A DNA stretch of 64,000 nucleotides from Kangiella shandongensis. Lineage in GTDB: Bacteria; Pseudomonadota; Gammaproteobacteria; Enterobacterales; Kangiellaceae. The translations under genes were made by a program, and so were the position numbers. Position 1 is the first letter of the stretch, and the number at the start of each line of letters is the position of its first letter. The notes under the pieces are model-generated. The model was not told the DNA's origin and did not search any database. It saw nothing but the letters and a program-made list of their open reading frames with translations. Of the stretch, positions 33,403 to 43,438 are shown in pieces. Location: the NCBI RefSeq assembly GCF_020005365.1, contig NZ_JACNML010000010.1, positions 56,523-120,522 on the forward strand. The letters run 5' to 3'.

Positions 33403-34769
33403 ATGAAACTACCAAAACCTAATTTTCCTTATCCTCTTTATTCAAAAACAGCAAGCTGTTTATCGGGGCCATCGTCGCCGTGGCACTTTATGTTGTCTTA
33501 CGTAACTCCATATTTTACGCGGAACCTGGCTATGTCTATCATGTCCGCACCATTACTGGCAGCGAATATGCGGTCAGCGATGTGGGCTACCAGTTTTTCC
33601 TGTTTGGTCGTTGGAACTCTTGGAAGCGTGCCATGACAGTACAGGCGGTAAAAGGCGGTCATGAGAATAACGTCAGTGCCGAAAACGAATCATCTCAAGG
33701 TGGTAGTGCCAGCCTTGCACCGATGAACATCGTGTTCCTGGATCAGGTAGATGCCAATGCGCAGGCCACCGTTCGTTTCTCGATCCCAACGGATCAGGCC
33801 GGCTTTCTGAAACTGGCGCATGAATACCGTACTCCGGAAAACTTTTTGCGTACCGCTCTGATTCCAGCCTTTAAGGAAACGCTACAGGCAACAGCGTCTT
33901 TAATGAGTGCTGAAAATTATTACTCTGGAGGCCGCACCGAGTTTAATACGGAATTTGAAAACCAGATGGGACTGGGAATTTATATCGTTCGCCGCGAAGA
34001 AAAGCGTGAGCTGATTAAAAAAAGTCAGAGGGGTTCTGCCAATGTAACCCTTGGTAAAGATCAGCAGCAATATGGTGACGAAGTCAAAATCTCATTCGTG
34101 GTTGAAAAGCGTCTAGATGAAAATGGCTTACCAATGCGCAAAGAACAGAAATTCACAGGCTTTGGTGTCCAGGTGGTTGATGCCCGTGTCACGGATATGC
34201 GTCCGAATACTCGCTTTGTTGAACGCATGCAATTGAAACAGAAAGCATCTGCCGATCGTGCTATAGCGCGCGAACAACGTATTCAGGAAGAAGAGCAACG
34301 CCTTCTGGCTATTGCTCGAGGTGAGCGTGAAGTGGCGGAGCGTCAAGCTCAGGCCAAAGTTAGTCAGATCCAAAAGACTACCGATGCGGAAACTGAAAAG
34401 CAGCTGGCCTTAACCGAAGCGCAGAAATTAAAAGAGCAAGCTGAAATCCAGAAACAAACCGCCGAGATCAACCTGGAAAAAGCGCGCATCGAAGCCGAGA
34501 CTCGCCGCACCCTGGCAGATGCCGAAGCTTACCAGAAAGAAGTTATCTTAAAAGCAGATAATGCTCTGGCACAAAAGCTCGAGGCTGAAATTGAAATCCA
34601 GAAACTTTGGGCCGATGCCTTCGCAAAACGCCAGGTTCCAACCAATGTATTCGGCGGTAGCGGTGGCAGTACGCCAACAGGCTCAGACTCTGAAACTAAG
34701 GCCTTTATGCAAATGCTGACTCTGGACGCTGCCAAGCGACTGAGTTACGACCGCGACATAAAAAAATAA
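33403..34769 (+). CDS. SPFH/band-7 membrane protein with apparent N-terminal frameshift
   Basis: The long frame (33480-34769) encodes an SPFH domain (FYAEPGYVYHVRTITG onward) and a long coiled coil (about 250-370 of that frame, rich in Glu, Lys, Gln and Ala), like flotillin- or HflK-type proteins that form membrane microdomain cages. Its only start is a GTG inside the membrane helix. Read further upstream, the same frame gives SKLFIGAIVAVALYVVLRN back to a TAA at 33420-33422. The well-placed RBS (GTAGGGA) and ATG at 33403 (MKLPKPNFP) are in another frame. One base seems to be missing between about 33423 and 33460, a real mutation, a sequencing error or recoding. Confidence 0.75.
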
Positions 34770-34778
34770 CTTAGCTAC

Positions 34779-34806
34779 AAAAAATCCCGCCGCGGCGGGA
34801 TTTTTT
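34779..34806. terminator. Bidirectional terminator between SPFH gene and ribBX
   Basis: A perfect GC-rich palindrome (AAAAATCCCGCC and its complement) with A- and T-runs at either end, between convergent stop codons. Confidence 0.92.
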
Positions 34807-34821
34807 ATGGATAACAACGGA

Positions 34822-35940
34822 TTACTTATTCGGCGTAATGTGCTCGACGATTTCGAGGCCGTAACCACCCAGTGCCGTATATTGAGTACCGGAGCTTAAC
34901 AAACGCATTTTTCGCACGCCCAGGTTGACCAGAATCTGCGAACCGATACCCACAGTACGCTTCTTCTTACGTTGTTGTTCCTGAGTGAGCGATTCACCAT
35001 GGTCTTCACGCTCAAACTGACGAATACGATCCAGCATTTCATCGCCAGATTCTTTCTTACCCAACAAGACTAAAACGCCTTCACCTTCTTCGGCGATTTT
35101 TTCAATCGATTGACTGACAGTCCAGCTTTTGCTTTTACCGCGCTGCGACTCCAGTAAGTCAGAAAGGCTATCCGTTAAGTGAACACGCACTAACGTCGAC
35201 ACATCGTTTGTCGGGTTGCCCTTCACCAGGGCAAAATGAATTTGCTCGTCGATGGTATCTTTAAAGGTATGCAAACGGAAATCACCGTGTTCCGTAGGCC
35301 AGTGGCACTCACTGATCTTTTGAACCATCTGCTCTTTTTCCGTGCGGTATTCTATGAGGTCCGCAATGGTGCCCATCTTAAGGCCGTGCTCCTGCGCAAA
35401 GACTTCAAGGTCTGGGCGACGTGCCATGGTTCCGTCTTCATTCAAAATCTCGACAATCACCGCCGAAGGATCAAAGCCCGCCAATCGCGCTAAATCGCAG
35501 CTCGCTTCGGTATGCCCGGCACGGTTTAACACCCCGCCCTCTTGCGCCATAATCGGGAAAATATGTCCCGGCTGCACAATATCTTCCGGCTTGGCGTCTG
35601 GTGCCACGGCGGCCTGTACCGTACGCGCTCGATCTGCTGCCGAAATACCCGTCGTAACCCCAGTCGCCGCCTCGATGGATACGGTAAAATTGGTACTGAA
35701 TTTCGCGCCATTATTGGCTGACATCAGCGGTAGATTGATCTGCTCACAACGTTCGCGTGTCATTGGCAAGCAAATCAAACCACGACCATAACGTGCCATA
35801 AAGTTAATATCTTCAGGGCGAACCTGGCTCGCCGCCATGATCAAGTCGCCTTCATTTTCACGGTCTTCATCGTCCATCAAAATAACCATTTTACCCTGAC
35901 GGATGTCTTCGATGATTTCTTCAATACTATTTAATTTCAT
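34822..35940 (-). CDS. ribBA: RibBX: DHBP synthase fused to a degenerate GTP cyclohydrolase II-like domain
   Basis: The N-terminal domain (about 1-200) is a complete 3,4-dihydroxy-2-butanone-4-phosphate synthase with the acidic loop [15 protein letters not shown] and the [14 protein letters not shown] motif. The C-terminal part (about 205-372) has the RibA fold outline but lacks the three zinc cysteines and the GECLTGD motif. It retains only [14 protein letters not shown] segments ([10 protein letters not shown]). It is therefore the RibBX variant known in proteobacteria, and a separate RibA must exist elsewhere. It lies 10 bases after ribE. Confidence 0.93.
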   Translation of the reverse strand: MKLNSIEEIIEDIRQGKMVILMDDEDRENEGDLIMAASQVRPEDINFMARYGRGLICLPMTRERCEQINLPLMSANNGAKFSTNFTVSIEAATGVTTGISAADRARTVQAAVAPDAKPEDIVQPGHIFPIMAQEGGVLNRAGHTEASCDLARLAGFDPSAVIVEILNEDGTMARRPDLEVFAQEHGLKMGTIADLIEYRTEKEQMVQKISECHWPTEHGDFRLHTFKDTIDEQIHFALVKGNPTNDVSTLVRVHLTDSLSDLLESQRGKSKSWTVSQSIEKIAEEGEGVLVLLGKKESGDEMLDRIRQFEREDHGESLTQEQQRKKKRTVGIGSQILVNLGVRKMRLLSSGTQYTALGGYGLEIVEHITPNK

Positions 35941-35950
35941 AACGTTCGGC

Positions 35951-36553
35951 CTATTCGGCTTTATCTGCGTGCATTAAGCGCTCAAGGTAGCGCGCGATAA
36001 GATCGATCTCTAAATTTACCTGGGTTCCAGCCCGGTAGCTGTCGGCAACCGTTTCCTGCAACGTATGTGGAACTAAGTTAAGGCTGAACTGATCTTTTTC
36101 AAGGTCATTCACCGTTAAACTGGTACCATCAACGGTAATCGAGCCTTTGATGGCGATGTATTTTAACACCTCTTGCGGTGCTTTAATTTTGTATTGGATG
36201 GAGCGCGCCGCTTCTTCGATAGACACCACTTCACCAATCGCATCAACATGTCCACTGACCATATGCCCACCGAAACGAGTCGTCGGTAACATGGCTTTTT
36301 CAAAATTTACCGGCTGTTGTGGCTGATAATTTTTAAAACAGGTGACGTCGATGGTTTCAACCGACACATCCGCAGCAAAGCCTTGCTCAAATTTTTCGAT
36401 CACGGTTAAGCACACGCCATTGCAAGCAATACTGTCGCCTAACTCAACGTCGCCCAACTCCAATTTTCCCGTATTAAAAACATAGCGAGCATCGCCGCCC
36501 TTCGCTTCGATCGACTCGATATAACCAGTCGCCTCAATAATTCCAGTAAACAC
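35951..36553 (-). CDS. ribE: Riboflavin synthase
   Basis: Riboflavin synthase (alpha subunit) dismutates two lumazines to riboflavin. The protein consists of two homologous lumazine-binding barrels, starting [10 protein letters not shown] and with the second repeat near residue 97 ([15 protein letters not shown]). The start codon is GTG. It has 200 residues. It sits 3 bases after the ribD stop codon, so the two are co-translated. Confidence 0.96.
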   Translation of the reverse strand: MFTGIIEATGYIESIEAKGGDARYVFNTGKLELGDVELGDSIACNGVCLTVIEKFEQGFAADVSVETIDVTCFKNYQPQQPVNFEKAMLPTTRFGGHMVSGHVDAIGEVVSIEEAARSIQYKIKAPQEVLKYIAIKGSITVDGTSLTVNDLEKDQFSLNLVPHTLQETVADSYRAGTQVNLEIDLIARYLERLMHADKAE

Positions 36554-36556
36554 AGT

Positions 36557-37660
36557 TTAGTCCACTCGGTTGTAAGTTAATTTCAAATCCTGACCAACTT
36601 GCCGAACATCCTTAAGTTCAAAATTAATCGCCTGGCTCATCGCCTCGAACGGCAATTGAGCCAATGGCTTAGCATGGCTGCCTAATAATTTTGGTGCCAT
36701 GAAGACCACTAACTCATCCACCAGATTGTGCTGCAGGAATGCCCCTAATAGTTCACCGCCGGCTTCAAGCAAAACATCATTAACTCCGTCATCTGCTAAC
36801 GCCTGTAGCAGAGCCTCTAAATCAACGCGCCCTGCCTTTGCCGCAATAGTTTTCTGTCGTACGTTGCTTGGGTATTGGCTCTGATTGCTTTGGATACCAA
36901 CCAGCCAGCACTCGCCCTCATTCGCAAAAATTTGAGCGCTTGTCGCAACTTGCTGCTGCGAATCGATCACCACCCGCAGCGGCTGCTCAAAATAATGATC
37001 CTGTAAAAAGGTTTTATCGCGCACATTCAACGATGGATTATCGGCAACCACAGTACCAGCACCCGTAATGATAGCGCCAGCAGCGGCTCTTAGTTGTTGC
37101 ACCTGCTGCCGAGCTTGTGGCCCGGTAATCCACTGGCTTTCCCCACTGGCCATAGCGGTTCGTCCATCCAGGCTGACAGCGGTTTTCGCTACGACTCGCG
37201 GCAGAGCAGATGTCATGCGTTTAATAAAGCCTGGGTTAAGCGCCTTGACTTCCTGTTCCATCAGCCCGCTCGCCACTTCGATACCCGCATCTTGCAAAAT
37301 CGTTATACCGCGGCCAGAAACCCGAGGATTTGGATCGGTCATCCCACAGATCACTTTGCTCACACCGGCATTCACCAGGCCTTCCGCACAAGGCGGCGTT
37401 TTACCATGATGAGAGCAAGGTTCCAGCGTGACGTAAGCCGTTGCGCCAGTCGTATCGTGACCGAGTTGCTCAGCATCAAAAATGGCATTAACTTCGGCGT
37501 GCGGCAGCCCTGGCTTTTCATGCCAGCCCTGACCAATCACGGTATGATCTTTCACTAAAAGACAGCCGACGCGAGGGTTGGTCCTTGTGGTAAACCAACC
37601 TCGCCTGGCTAGTTGAATAGCTCGCGCCATATAGCGCGAATCGTCAGCATTAAAATTCAT
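36557..37660 (-). CDS. ribD: Bifunctional pyrimidine deaminase/reductase RibD
   Basis: RibD carries out the deaminase and reductase steps after GTP cyclohydrolase II. The N-terminal zinc deaminase has PHAEVNAI and EPCSHHGKTPPC, and the C-terminal reductase has AKTAVSLDGRTAM and LEAGGELLGAFL. It has 367 residues, a normal length. It is 14 bases downstream of nrdR in the glyA-nrdR-ribD-ribE-ribBX run. Confidence 0.96.
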   Translation of the reverse strand: MNFNADDSRYMARAIQLARRGWFTTRTNPRVGCLLVKDHTVIGQGWHEKPGLPHAEVNAIFDAEQLGHDTTGATAYVTLEPCSHHGKTPPCAEGLVNAGVSKVICGMTDPNPRVSGRGITILQDAGIEVASGLMEQEVKALNPGFIKRMTSALPRVVAKTAVSLDGRTAMASGESQWITGPQARQQVQQLRAAAGAIITGAGTVVADNPSLNVRDKTFLQDHYFEQPLRVVIDSQQQVATSAQIFANEGECWLVGIQSNQSQYPSNVRQKTIAAKAGRVDLEALLQALADDGVNDVLLEAGGELLGAFLQHNLVDELVVFMAPKLLGSHAKPLAQLPFEAMSQAINFELKDVRQVGQDLKLTYNRVD

Positions 37661-37674
37661 AAATATCGAGCGGA

Positions 37675-38130
37675 TTATTTGTCGCTCTGTAACTTATCGA
37701 TTTCCTCACGGAATGCTTGGACATCCTGAAAACTTCGATAGACGGAAGCAAAACGAACATAAGCGACATCATCTAATGCTCGTAATGCTTTCATCACTTC
37801 TTCACCCACCACTTTAGCTGAAACTTCTCGTTCACCTAAAGCTCGCAGGTTGGATAGGATTTTATTAATAGCGGCTTCCAGATCTTCAACGCTAACCGGG
37901 CGTTTTTCCACGGCTTTAGCCAGTCCCGTGCGCAGCTTCAGTTCATCGAACGGCTCTCGCGTGCCGTCCGATTTAATGATCTTGGGCATCACCAGCTCTG
38001 CACTTTCGAACGTCGTATAGCGTTCACCACAGGACAAACACTCACGACGCCGTCTAACCTGACTGCCGTCGGCGACCAATCGGGAATCAATCACTTTGGT
38101 ATCTGGGTGAGCGCAAAATGGGCAATGCAT
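37675..38130 (-). CDS. nrdR: Transcriptional repressor NrdR
   Basis: NrdR represses ribonucleotide reductase genes by sensing ATP/dATP with its ATP-cone. The N-terminal zinc ribbon has C3, C6, C31 and C34, followed by the ATP-cone ([18 protein letters not shown]). It has 151 residues. It lies between glyA and ribD, as in many gammaproteobacteria. No gene for a reductase is in this window. Confidence 0.97.
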   Translation of the reverse strand: MHCPFCAHPDTKVIDSRLVADGSQVRRRRECLSCGERYTTFESAELVMPKIIKSDGTREPFDELKLRTGLAKAVEKRPVSVEDLEAAINKILSNLRALGEREVSAKVVGEEVMKALRALDDVAYVRFASVYRSFQDVQAFREEIDKLQSDK

Positions 38131-38154
38131 AGCCGCTAATCCTTTCTTTTCTGA

Positions 38155-39405
38155 TTACTTATAAACAGGGAAGCGCTTCGTTAGCTCCAAAACTTTGGCT
38201 TTAACGTCACTAATCACCTGCTCATTATTGATATCATCAAGAATATCACAAATCCAGCCAGCAAGCTCCGTAACTTCCACTTCTTTAAAGCCACGCGTCG
38301 TCACCGCTGGCGTCCCAAGGCGCAAACCACTGGTCACGAAAGGCGAGCGAGGTTCATTCGGTACCGTATTCTTATTAACAGTAATATTGGCACGACCTAA
38401 CGCTTCTTCCGCATCTTTACCGGTAATATCCTTGCTAATAAGATCAACCAGGAATAAGTGGTTGTCGGTACCACCGGAAACAATATCTACGCCGCGTTCA
38501 ACGAACACTTTTGTCATAGCCTGGGCATTGACTTTGACTTGCTTTTGCATGGCTTTGAATTCATCACTCAATGCTTCTTTAAAGGCTACAGCTTTAGCTG
38601 CGATAACATGCATCAATGGGCCACCCTGACCGCCGGGGAAAACAGCAGAGTTCAGTTTCTTCTCCAGCTCAGGATTTGATTTCGCCAGAATAATACCACC
38701 ACGCGGACCAGCTAAGGTTTTGTGCGTGGTAGAAGTAACCACATCGGCATGCGGTATAGGATTTGGGTATTCTCCCGCTGCAATTAAACCTGCAACGTGC
38801 GCCATATCAACAAACAGGTAAGCACCAACTTTATCGGCTATTTCACGGAACTTAGACCAGTCAACCACACGAGAGTATGCCGAGAAGCCAGCCACAACCA
38901 TTTTTGGCTTATGCTCCAGCGCCAGACGTTCCACTTCAGCATAATCAATATAACCGTTTTCATCGACGCCATATTCAATAGAGTTATAAATCTTACCAGA
39001 GAAGCTTACTTTGGAACCGTGGGTTAAGTGACCACCGTCAGACAGGCTCATACCTAAAATGGTATCGCCCGGCTTAATCAACGCCATATACACCGCAGCG
39101 TTCGCTTGCGAGCCTGAGTGCGGCTGCACGTTCGCGTAATCCGCGCCAAACAGTTCTTTAACGCGTTCGATCGCCAACTTCTCAGCGACGTCAACATACT
39201 CACAACCGCCATAATAACGCTTATCAGGATACCCTTCGGCGTACTTATTGGTGAGAACCGAACCCTGCGCTTCCATCACACGCTTACTGGTATAGTTCTC
39301 GGAAGCGATAAGCTCAATGTGCTCTTCCTGACGTTTCTCTTCTGCATCGATAGAAGCAACTAACTCAGGATCGAAATCTCTTAGTGACGTGGTGTTACCC
39401 AACAT
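38155..39405 (-). CDS. glyA: Serine hydroxymethyltransferase
   Basis: GlyA converts serine and tetrahydrofolate into glycine and methylene-THF with PLP. The PLP lysine lies in [14 protein letters not shown], and [37 protein letters not shown] is the family core. It has 416 residues. It precedes nrdR by 24 bases and is likely the promoter-proximal gene of the run. No glycine riboswitch is recognisable upstream. Confidence 0.97.
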   Translation of the reverse strand: MLGNTTSLRDFDPELVASIDAEEKRQEEHIELIASENYTSKRVMEAQGSVLTNKYAEGYPDKRYYGGCEYVDVAEKLAIERVKELFGADYANVQPHSGSQANAAVYMALIKPGDTILGMSLSDGGHLTHGSKVSFSGKIYNSIEYGVDENGYIDYAEVERLALEHKPKMVVAGFSAYSRVVDWSKFREIADKVGAYLFVDMAHVAGLIAAGEYPNPIPHADVVTSTTHKTLAGPRGGIILAKSNPELEKKLNSAVFPGGQGGPLMHVIAAKAVAFKEALSDEFKAMQKQVKVNAQAMTKVFVERGVDIVSGGTDNHLFLVDLISKDITGKDAEEALGRANITVNKNTVPNEPRSPFVTSGLRLGTPAVTTRGFKEVEVTELAGWICDILDDINNEQVISDVKAKVLELTKRFPVYK

Positions 39406-39528
39406 ACCTCAATTCCCCTAATGTTCATTAAAAAATTGCCGTCATTTTAACCGATCCCATAGGGAATTGCGCCCAAAATCATCGCTTATTTTGCAGTTTG
39501 GTTAGTCCTTATAACTTCGAGTGATAGC

Positions 39529-40131
39529 CTAAAACCAGCCACGAAGATTATCATCCAGCTGTACCCGACAGCGTTTGTACTGACGGGCGTAATTTAAGGA
39601 GCGCGCCTTAACTTTATTCGCCACTTTCAACAGCCAACCTTTGTTCCGGTAAGTCCCACGTTTATAACCACCCCACCCTTCATGATAGGCCAGATACTGG
39701 GCTCGGGCATCCCATTTCGAGACCCCAAGTTTTTTGTGGGTGTTGTAGGTATACCAACCAATAAAATCTATCGCATCATCAAATTCATCGCGTTTGGCAT
39801 TCCAGTTACCCGTAGAGCGGATATAGGTCTCCCAGGTACTTTCTAAAGCCTGCGCGTAGCCGTAAGCATCCGAGGGGCGGCCGACGGGAATAAAACCGAG
39901 AAACCATTCCATATCAGGACGGATGGTGCGATTAAACTTTGATTCCTGATGCATAACAGCCAGCTGAACATGGATGGGAGTTCCCCACTCTTCTTGTGAC
40001 TCCAGGGCTGACTCGTACCAGTCCTCATCGGACAAAATATTACACAAATCACTGACATTACTCGGTTTATATGTCGCACAAGAACTTAATACGCTACTGA
40101 ACGTCAGTATTATTAACATTTTTTTAAGCAA
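39529..40131 (-). CDS. Lytic transglycosylase (SLT)-like lipoprotein
   Basis: This 200-residue protein has a lipoprotein signal (lipobox LSSC, C18) and an SLT-like lysozyme fold. The catalytic glutamate is probably E63 in VMHQESKFN, with YGYAQALESTWETYI after it. It has the AYGYAQ variant rather than the usual GLMQ. Cleavage of peptidoglycan glycan strands in the periplasm is the expected activity. It is a single gene, divergent from the receiver-like gene at 40268. Confidence 0.82.
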   Translation of the reverse strand: MLKKMLIILTFSSVLSSCATYKPSNVSDLCNILSDEDWYESALESQEEWGTPIHVQLAVMHQESKFNRTIRPDMEWFLGFIPVGRPSDAYGYAQALESTWETYIRSTGNWNAKRDEFDDAIDFIGWYTYNTHKKLGVSKWDARAQYLAYHEGWGGYKRGTYRNKGWLLKVANKVKARSLNYARQYKRCRVQLDDNLRGWF

Positions 40132-40267
40132 AGACCTATCCTTTCACATTTTCTAACAAGATTTTATGTATAAATGAATTTATCATGTTCAAATCAATGC
40201 TAAAATGCCGCCAAAATAGCAATAGACATTGATTTGTTCCATTAGGGAAAAACCGGGCAGCTAATTT

Positions 40268-40822
40268 ATGAGCACGATCTTATTAGTCGACGATAACAGC
40301 AATATCCTAGCAAACACCGCCAAGAAATTGGAGGAAGCTGGCTATAAGTATGACTATGTTAACGAATATAAAACCGCTCTAAATTTTCTTCGGCTGTCCC
40401 GACCGTCGATCCAGATTGTGGTCGTCACCCTGAATAATTCGCTTGGCTACCCCATGATGCGTAAGCTCCACTCCTTGATGGCTGATCGAGCAACGATCAT
40501 TGTGTATTCGAATAATAAAGATCGCTCGGTTGCCCATTGGACAAAAAAACACGGCATCCATCACTTCTTTGAACACCATCAGCAAGAAGAGCAGTTATTT
40601 AACCATATTAAGCGCTCACTCTATCGTCAGGGCCAATTTTTCTCACATCAACAACTGCTAAAACTGTCTCAGGTGCTTTCGAAGTATACCACGCAAGCAG
40701 AAAGGCTGGTTAAAGAGACCGCGCCACACTCAAAAAGTTTACAGGAACTGCAGCACAAACTCGCTCGTAAACTCGATGGAATTGATAATCAGCGTCGCTT
40801 TTTAGCAGAAGTACAAAAATAA
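40268..40822 (+). CDS. Degenerate receiver-domain (pseudo-receiver) protein
   Basis: The N-terminal 120 residues follow the CheY fold (ILLVDDNSNILANTAKKLEEAG), with the acidic pair D8-D9 kept. The phospho-acceptor position reads VVVTLNN (T54 instead of Asp), and the conserved Lys near 102 is Glu. Phosphorylation as in normal response regulators is therefore unlikely. The C-terminal 60 residues are helical, without a DNA-binding motif that I recognise. Its stop codon abuts that of the convergent CDF transporter gene with no gap. Function unknown. Confidence 0.75.
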   Translation: MSTILLVDDNSNILANTAKKLEEAGYKYDYVNEYKTALNFLRLSRPSIQIVVVTLNNSLGYPMMRKLHSLMADRATIIVYSNNKDRSVAHWTKKHGIHHFFEHHQQEEQLFNHIKRSLYRQGQFFSHQQLLKLSQVLSKYTTQAERLVKETAPHSKSLQELQHKLARKLDGIDNQRRFLAEVQK

Positions 40823-41761
40823 TCACTTCTTCATCTTACCGTTACAGGTAACCAGCTCCGAATCTTCGAGACAGGCGCTTCGTTCGATCTGAATAGTGGC
40901 ATGGTTCAGGCCGTGCTCCTTACGAAGAAGTTTCAACATCACATCGATCATTCTGTCGCCATCATACTGGTCATGAATCAATGCATGGAACGTCATTAAC
41001 GGCTCCTGTTCGCTGATACTCCACAAGTGCATATGGTGGATATCCAACACCCCATCCAAAGCCATCAATTGCTCTCGAATTTCCTGAGTGTCGAGCTCCT
41101 GAGGCTTGCCCTCCAATAGAATATGGGATGAGTCTTTGATCACATAATAGGCACTGCGCAAAATCAACATGGAAACGAATATAGAAAGTAACGGGTCGAC
41201 CCACAGTAGTCCCCACTGCCAGATAATCAGCGCAGCAATGATTGCCCCAACGGATCCCAGCAGGTCTCCAAGGACATGTAATAAGGCGCTACGGACATTG
41301 ATGTTAGAACCGCTGGAGCGATGCAACACCTTGAAGACCAGAATATTGACCAATAACCCCAATATGGCAACCGTCAGCATGGTGCCACTTTTAATTGGAT
41401 TCGGTTCATAAAAGCGCTGGATACTTTCCCAGACAATCCATCCTGTCAGCAGAATTAAGAACATACCATTGGTATAGGCTGCTAATACCTGCAGGCGACC
41501 ATAACCAAAAGTTCTTTTGTGATCTGCCGGTTTGGCACTTAATGTCATGGCATAAAACGCTAACAGCAATGCTGCCGTATCCGTCAGCATGTGACCGGCA
41601 TCGGCCAATAACGCTAACGAACCGGATATGAGACCACCAATGACTTCAATAAGCATGAAGCCACCGGTTAACATCACCGCCCACAACATGTGCTTGCGGC
41701 TGGCTACAGGATGTTCATGATTTTTATCATCGTTCGCATGGGTATGACCATGAGGCTGCAT
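40823..41761 (-). CDS. CDF-family divalent metal (zinc) efflux transporter
   Basis: This is a six-helix cation diffusion facilitator of 312 residues. Metal site motifs HMLTD (H57-D61, with D54 nearby) and HVLGD (H162-D166) are present, and a His-rich N-terminus (MQPHGHTHAN) and a C-terminal cytoplasmic domain (LDGVLDIHHMHLWSI) follow the ZitB/CzcD pattern. Zinc is the most likely substrate. Cobalt or cadmium cannot be excluded. No cognate metalloregulator gene is adjacent. Confidence 0.92.
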   Translation of the reverse strand: MQPHGHTHANDDKNHEHPVASRKHMLWAVMLTGGFMLIEVIGGLISGSLALLADAGHMLTDTAALLLAFYAMTLSAKPADHKRTFGYGRLQVLAAYTNGMFLILLTGWIVWESIQRFYEPNPIKSGTMLTVAILGLLVNILVFKVLHRSSGSNINVRSALLHVLGDLLGSVGAIIAALIIWQWGLLWVDPLLSIFVSMLILRSAYYVIKDSSHILLEGKPQELDTQEIREQLMALDGVLDIHHMHLWSISEQEPLMTFHALIHDQYDGDRMIDVMLKLLRKEHGLNHATIQIERSACLEDSELVTCNGKMKK

Positions 41762-41857
41762 AAACTCTCCTACTGCTCGACTGACACTACTATATCAACC
41801 CCTAGTTAATAATGGAAAAACTTGCCATGATATTTCAACACGCTGTAAGGTATTGAT

Positions 41858-42214
41858 ATGAGCAAAAACGAACCACCCATTGATCAGGCCAAAAGCTATT
41901 ACAATGACTCCAGTTTCTGGAGCAAGTTAAGTTCGTTTGCCCGAAATCTGGGTGAAGAAACCATTGAGAAATTACTGACGTTATATTATTGCTTTCAGGA
42001 TCCAGCGACCCCAAAGCAAGAAAAAATGGTGATAGCAGGTGCACTTGGCTACTTTATCATGCCCTTTGACGGCATACCCGATTTGCTACCCGGTGGTTGG
42101 ACTGATGACATGGGTGTTCTAGCGCTGGCCATAGCCAAAGTGACGGCTTCGATAAACCATAAGCATATAGCGAAAGCCAAAGAGAAGCTTAACAAACTGC
42201 TCAACACGTCCTAA
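41858..42214 (+). CDS. DUF1232 (YkvA-like) membrane protein
   Basis: This 118-residue protein contains the DUF1232 core LGYFIMPFDGIPDLLPGGWTDDMGVLALAIAKV (about 64-96), in which the IPDLLP(G)xxDD motif is diagnostic. A single hydrophobic stretch suggests membrane association. Function of the family is unknown. It is followed 31 bases later by a methyltransferase gene in the same direction. Confidence 0.88.
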   Translation: MSKNEPPIDQAKSYYNDSSFWSKLSSFARNLGEETIEKLLTLYYCFQDPATPKQEKMVIAGALGYFIMPFDGIPDLLPGGWTDDMGVLALAIAKVTASINHKHIAKAKEKLNKLLNTS

Positions 42215-42245
42215 ACTAGACCAAACTAAAAACAGTAGAAACGTT

Positions 42246-42884
42246 ATGCCAGAACTACAAGAATTGCCTGAAAAAAATATTTTCCAAGCCTACGGTATCT
42301 TACTACTGCAAAATAACCACCGGTTTGTGCGTAAACTGAAAAAGCACTATACCCCATCGATCCACGGCCATAAGACCTGGAATAGCAGTTTCTTATTGAT
42401 GGACTATTTTTTGCATAATGAAACACTGGAATACCAGCAAAATATCATGGAACTTGGTTGCGGCTGGGGCCCAGCCAGTATTTTCTGTGCTCAACACGCC
42501 TCCGCCAACCTCACAGGCATTGATCGAGACGATGAAGTATTTCCATTCCTGGAGGTCCAGGCAGCGTTAAATGAAGTTGAAGTAGCAACAGAACAGGCCA
42601 GCTTTGAGAAATTAACCAAAAAAAACTTAGGCAAATACGACCTGTTAATCGGTGCCGATATCTGTTTCTGGGAACAGTTAACCAAAATTCATTTTAACTT
42701 AATCAATCGTGCCTTTCAGTCAGGTGTCAAAGAAGTCGTTATAGCGGATCCCGGGCGCGATCCATTTTATGAATTGGCCGAAAAGTGTCTGGATAAGTAT
42801 GAAGATTGCGACTTACTTGACTGGTACGCCACTGAACCGGAGCATTTTGAAGGCGAGATACTGCATATAAGGAACTCCAGATAA
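42246..42884 (+). CDS. Class I SAM-dependent methyltransferase (protein methyltransferase-like)
   Basis: The 212-residue protein has motif I IMELGCGWGPASIFCA (about 67-82), GIDRDD as the SAM-binding acidic turn, and DLLIGADICFWEQL, resembling the METTL21/Nnt1-like protein lysine methyltransferases. The true substrate is unknown. It lies between the DUF1232 gene and an unrecognised membrane protein gene. Confidence 0.8.
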   Translation: MPELQELPEKNIFQAYGILLLQNNHRFVRKLKKHYTPSIHGHKTWNSSFLLMDYFLHNETLEYQQNIMELGCGWGPASIFCAQHASANLTGIDRDDEVFPFLEVQAALNEVEVATEQASFEKLTKKNLGKYDLLIGADICFWEQLTKIHFNLINRAFQSGVKEVVIADPGRDPFYELAEKCLDKYEDCDLLDWYATEPEHFEGEILHIRNSR

Positions 42885-42907
42885 TATAAACATGTAAAGG
42901 ATTACCT

Positions 42908-43438
42908 GTGAAACAAACTCTACTTATACTTATTTATCTGCTAGTTACCTGTGTTGCCATAGGTATACACGTCTTTTCAGCTCCATTTGGGCAATGGGCT
43001 GGTACATTCTCAGAACCTCCCGCTATTTTGTTCTCGTTGTTAGTAACATTGGTGTTATCTCTGCTACTGAAGAAAAGCTTACCCTCCAGAAAGATACCCT
43101 TTAAGTTAAGGTATGCCCTCCCTTTAGGCTTATTGGGAATTTTAGGAGTTACTTACTTTAACCCTCCTTATCAGAGGCAATACTCTGCCCCGCATGATGT
43201 ACTCAGTGCTACGCAAAAGTATATAGCAGAGCATCGAACAGCTTATACAAAAATACACTTTAAAAAAAGAAAGAAGCAGTGGTTTGATTCATTGAAAAGT
43301 CATTGCTGGGAGGCTATGTTAACTGGGCTGAAAGTAGACATGGATATTTTATATGTCATAAAATCCACTAAAGGTGAAATACAAGTTTTAAACAGCAATG
43401 AAAAGCACTGTGGTCGCCTAAATCAACCTTTTCCATAA
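42908..43438 (+). CDS. Hypothetical membrane protein
   Basis: I do not recognise this 176-residue protein. It has three hydrophobic helices (about 5-25, 38-56 and 68-85) and a soluble C-terminal domain of about 90 residues with two cysteines (C133, C168) that could form a disulfide. The start is GTG at 42908 with AAAGGA upstream. It is 23 bases after the methyltransferase gene, so it may be the last gene of that unit. Confidence 0.6.
   Translation: MKQTLLILIYLLVTCVAIGIHVFSAPFGQWAGTFSEPPAILFSLLVTLVLSLLLKKSLPSRKIPFKLRYALPLGLLGILGVTYFNPPYQRQYSAPHDVLSATQKYIAEHRTAYTKIHFKKRKKQWFDSLKSHCWEAMLTGLKVDMDILYVIKSTKGEIQVLNSNEKHCGRLNQPFP

Noticed and set aside
33403..33636. A 77-residue protein starting at the well-placed ATG before the SPFH gene
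   Set aside because: Only its first residues look like the natural SPFH N-terminus. The rest overlaps the SPFH domain in another frame. It is better explained by a frameshift.
35342..35791. 149-codon plus-strand frame opposite ribBX
   Set aside because: Antisense shadow of a conserved enzyme domain, with no RBS.
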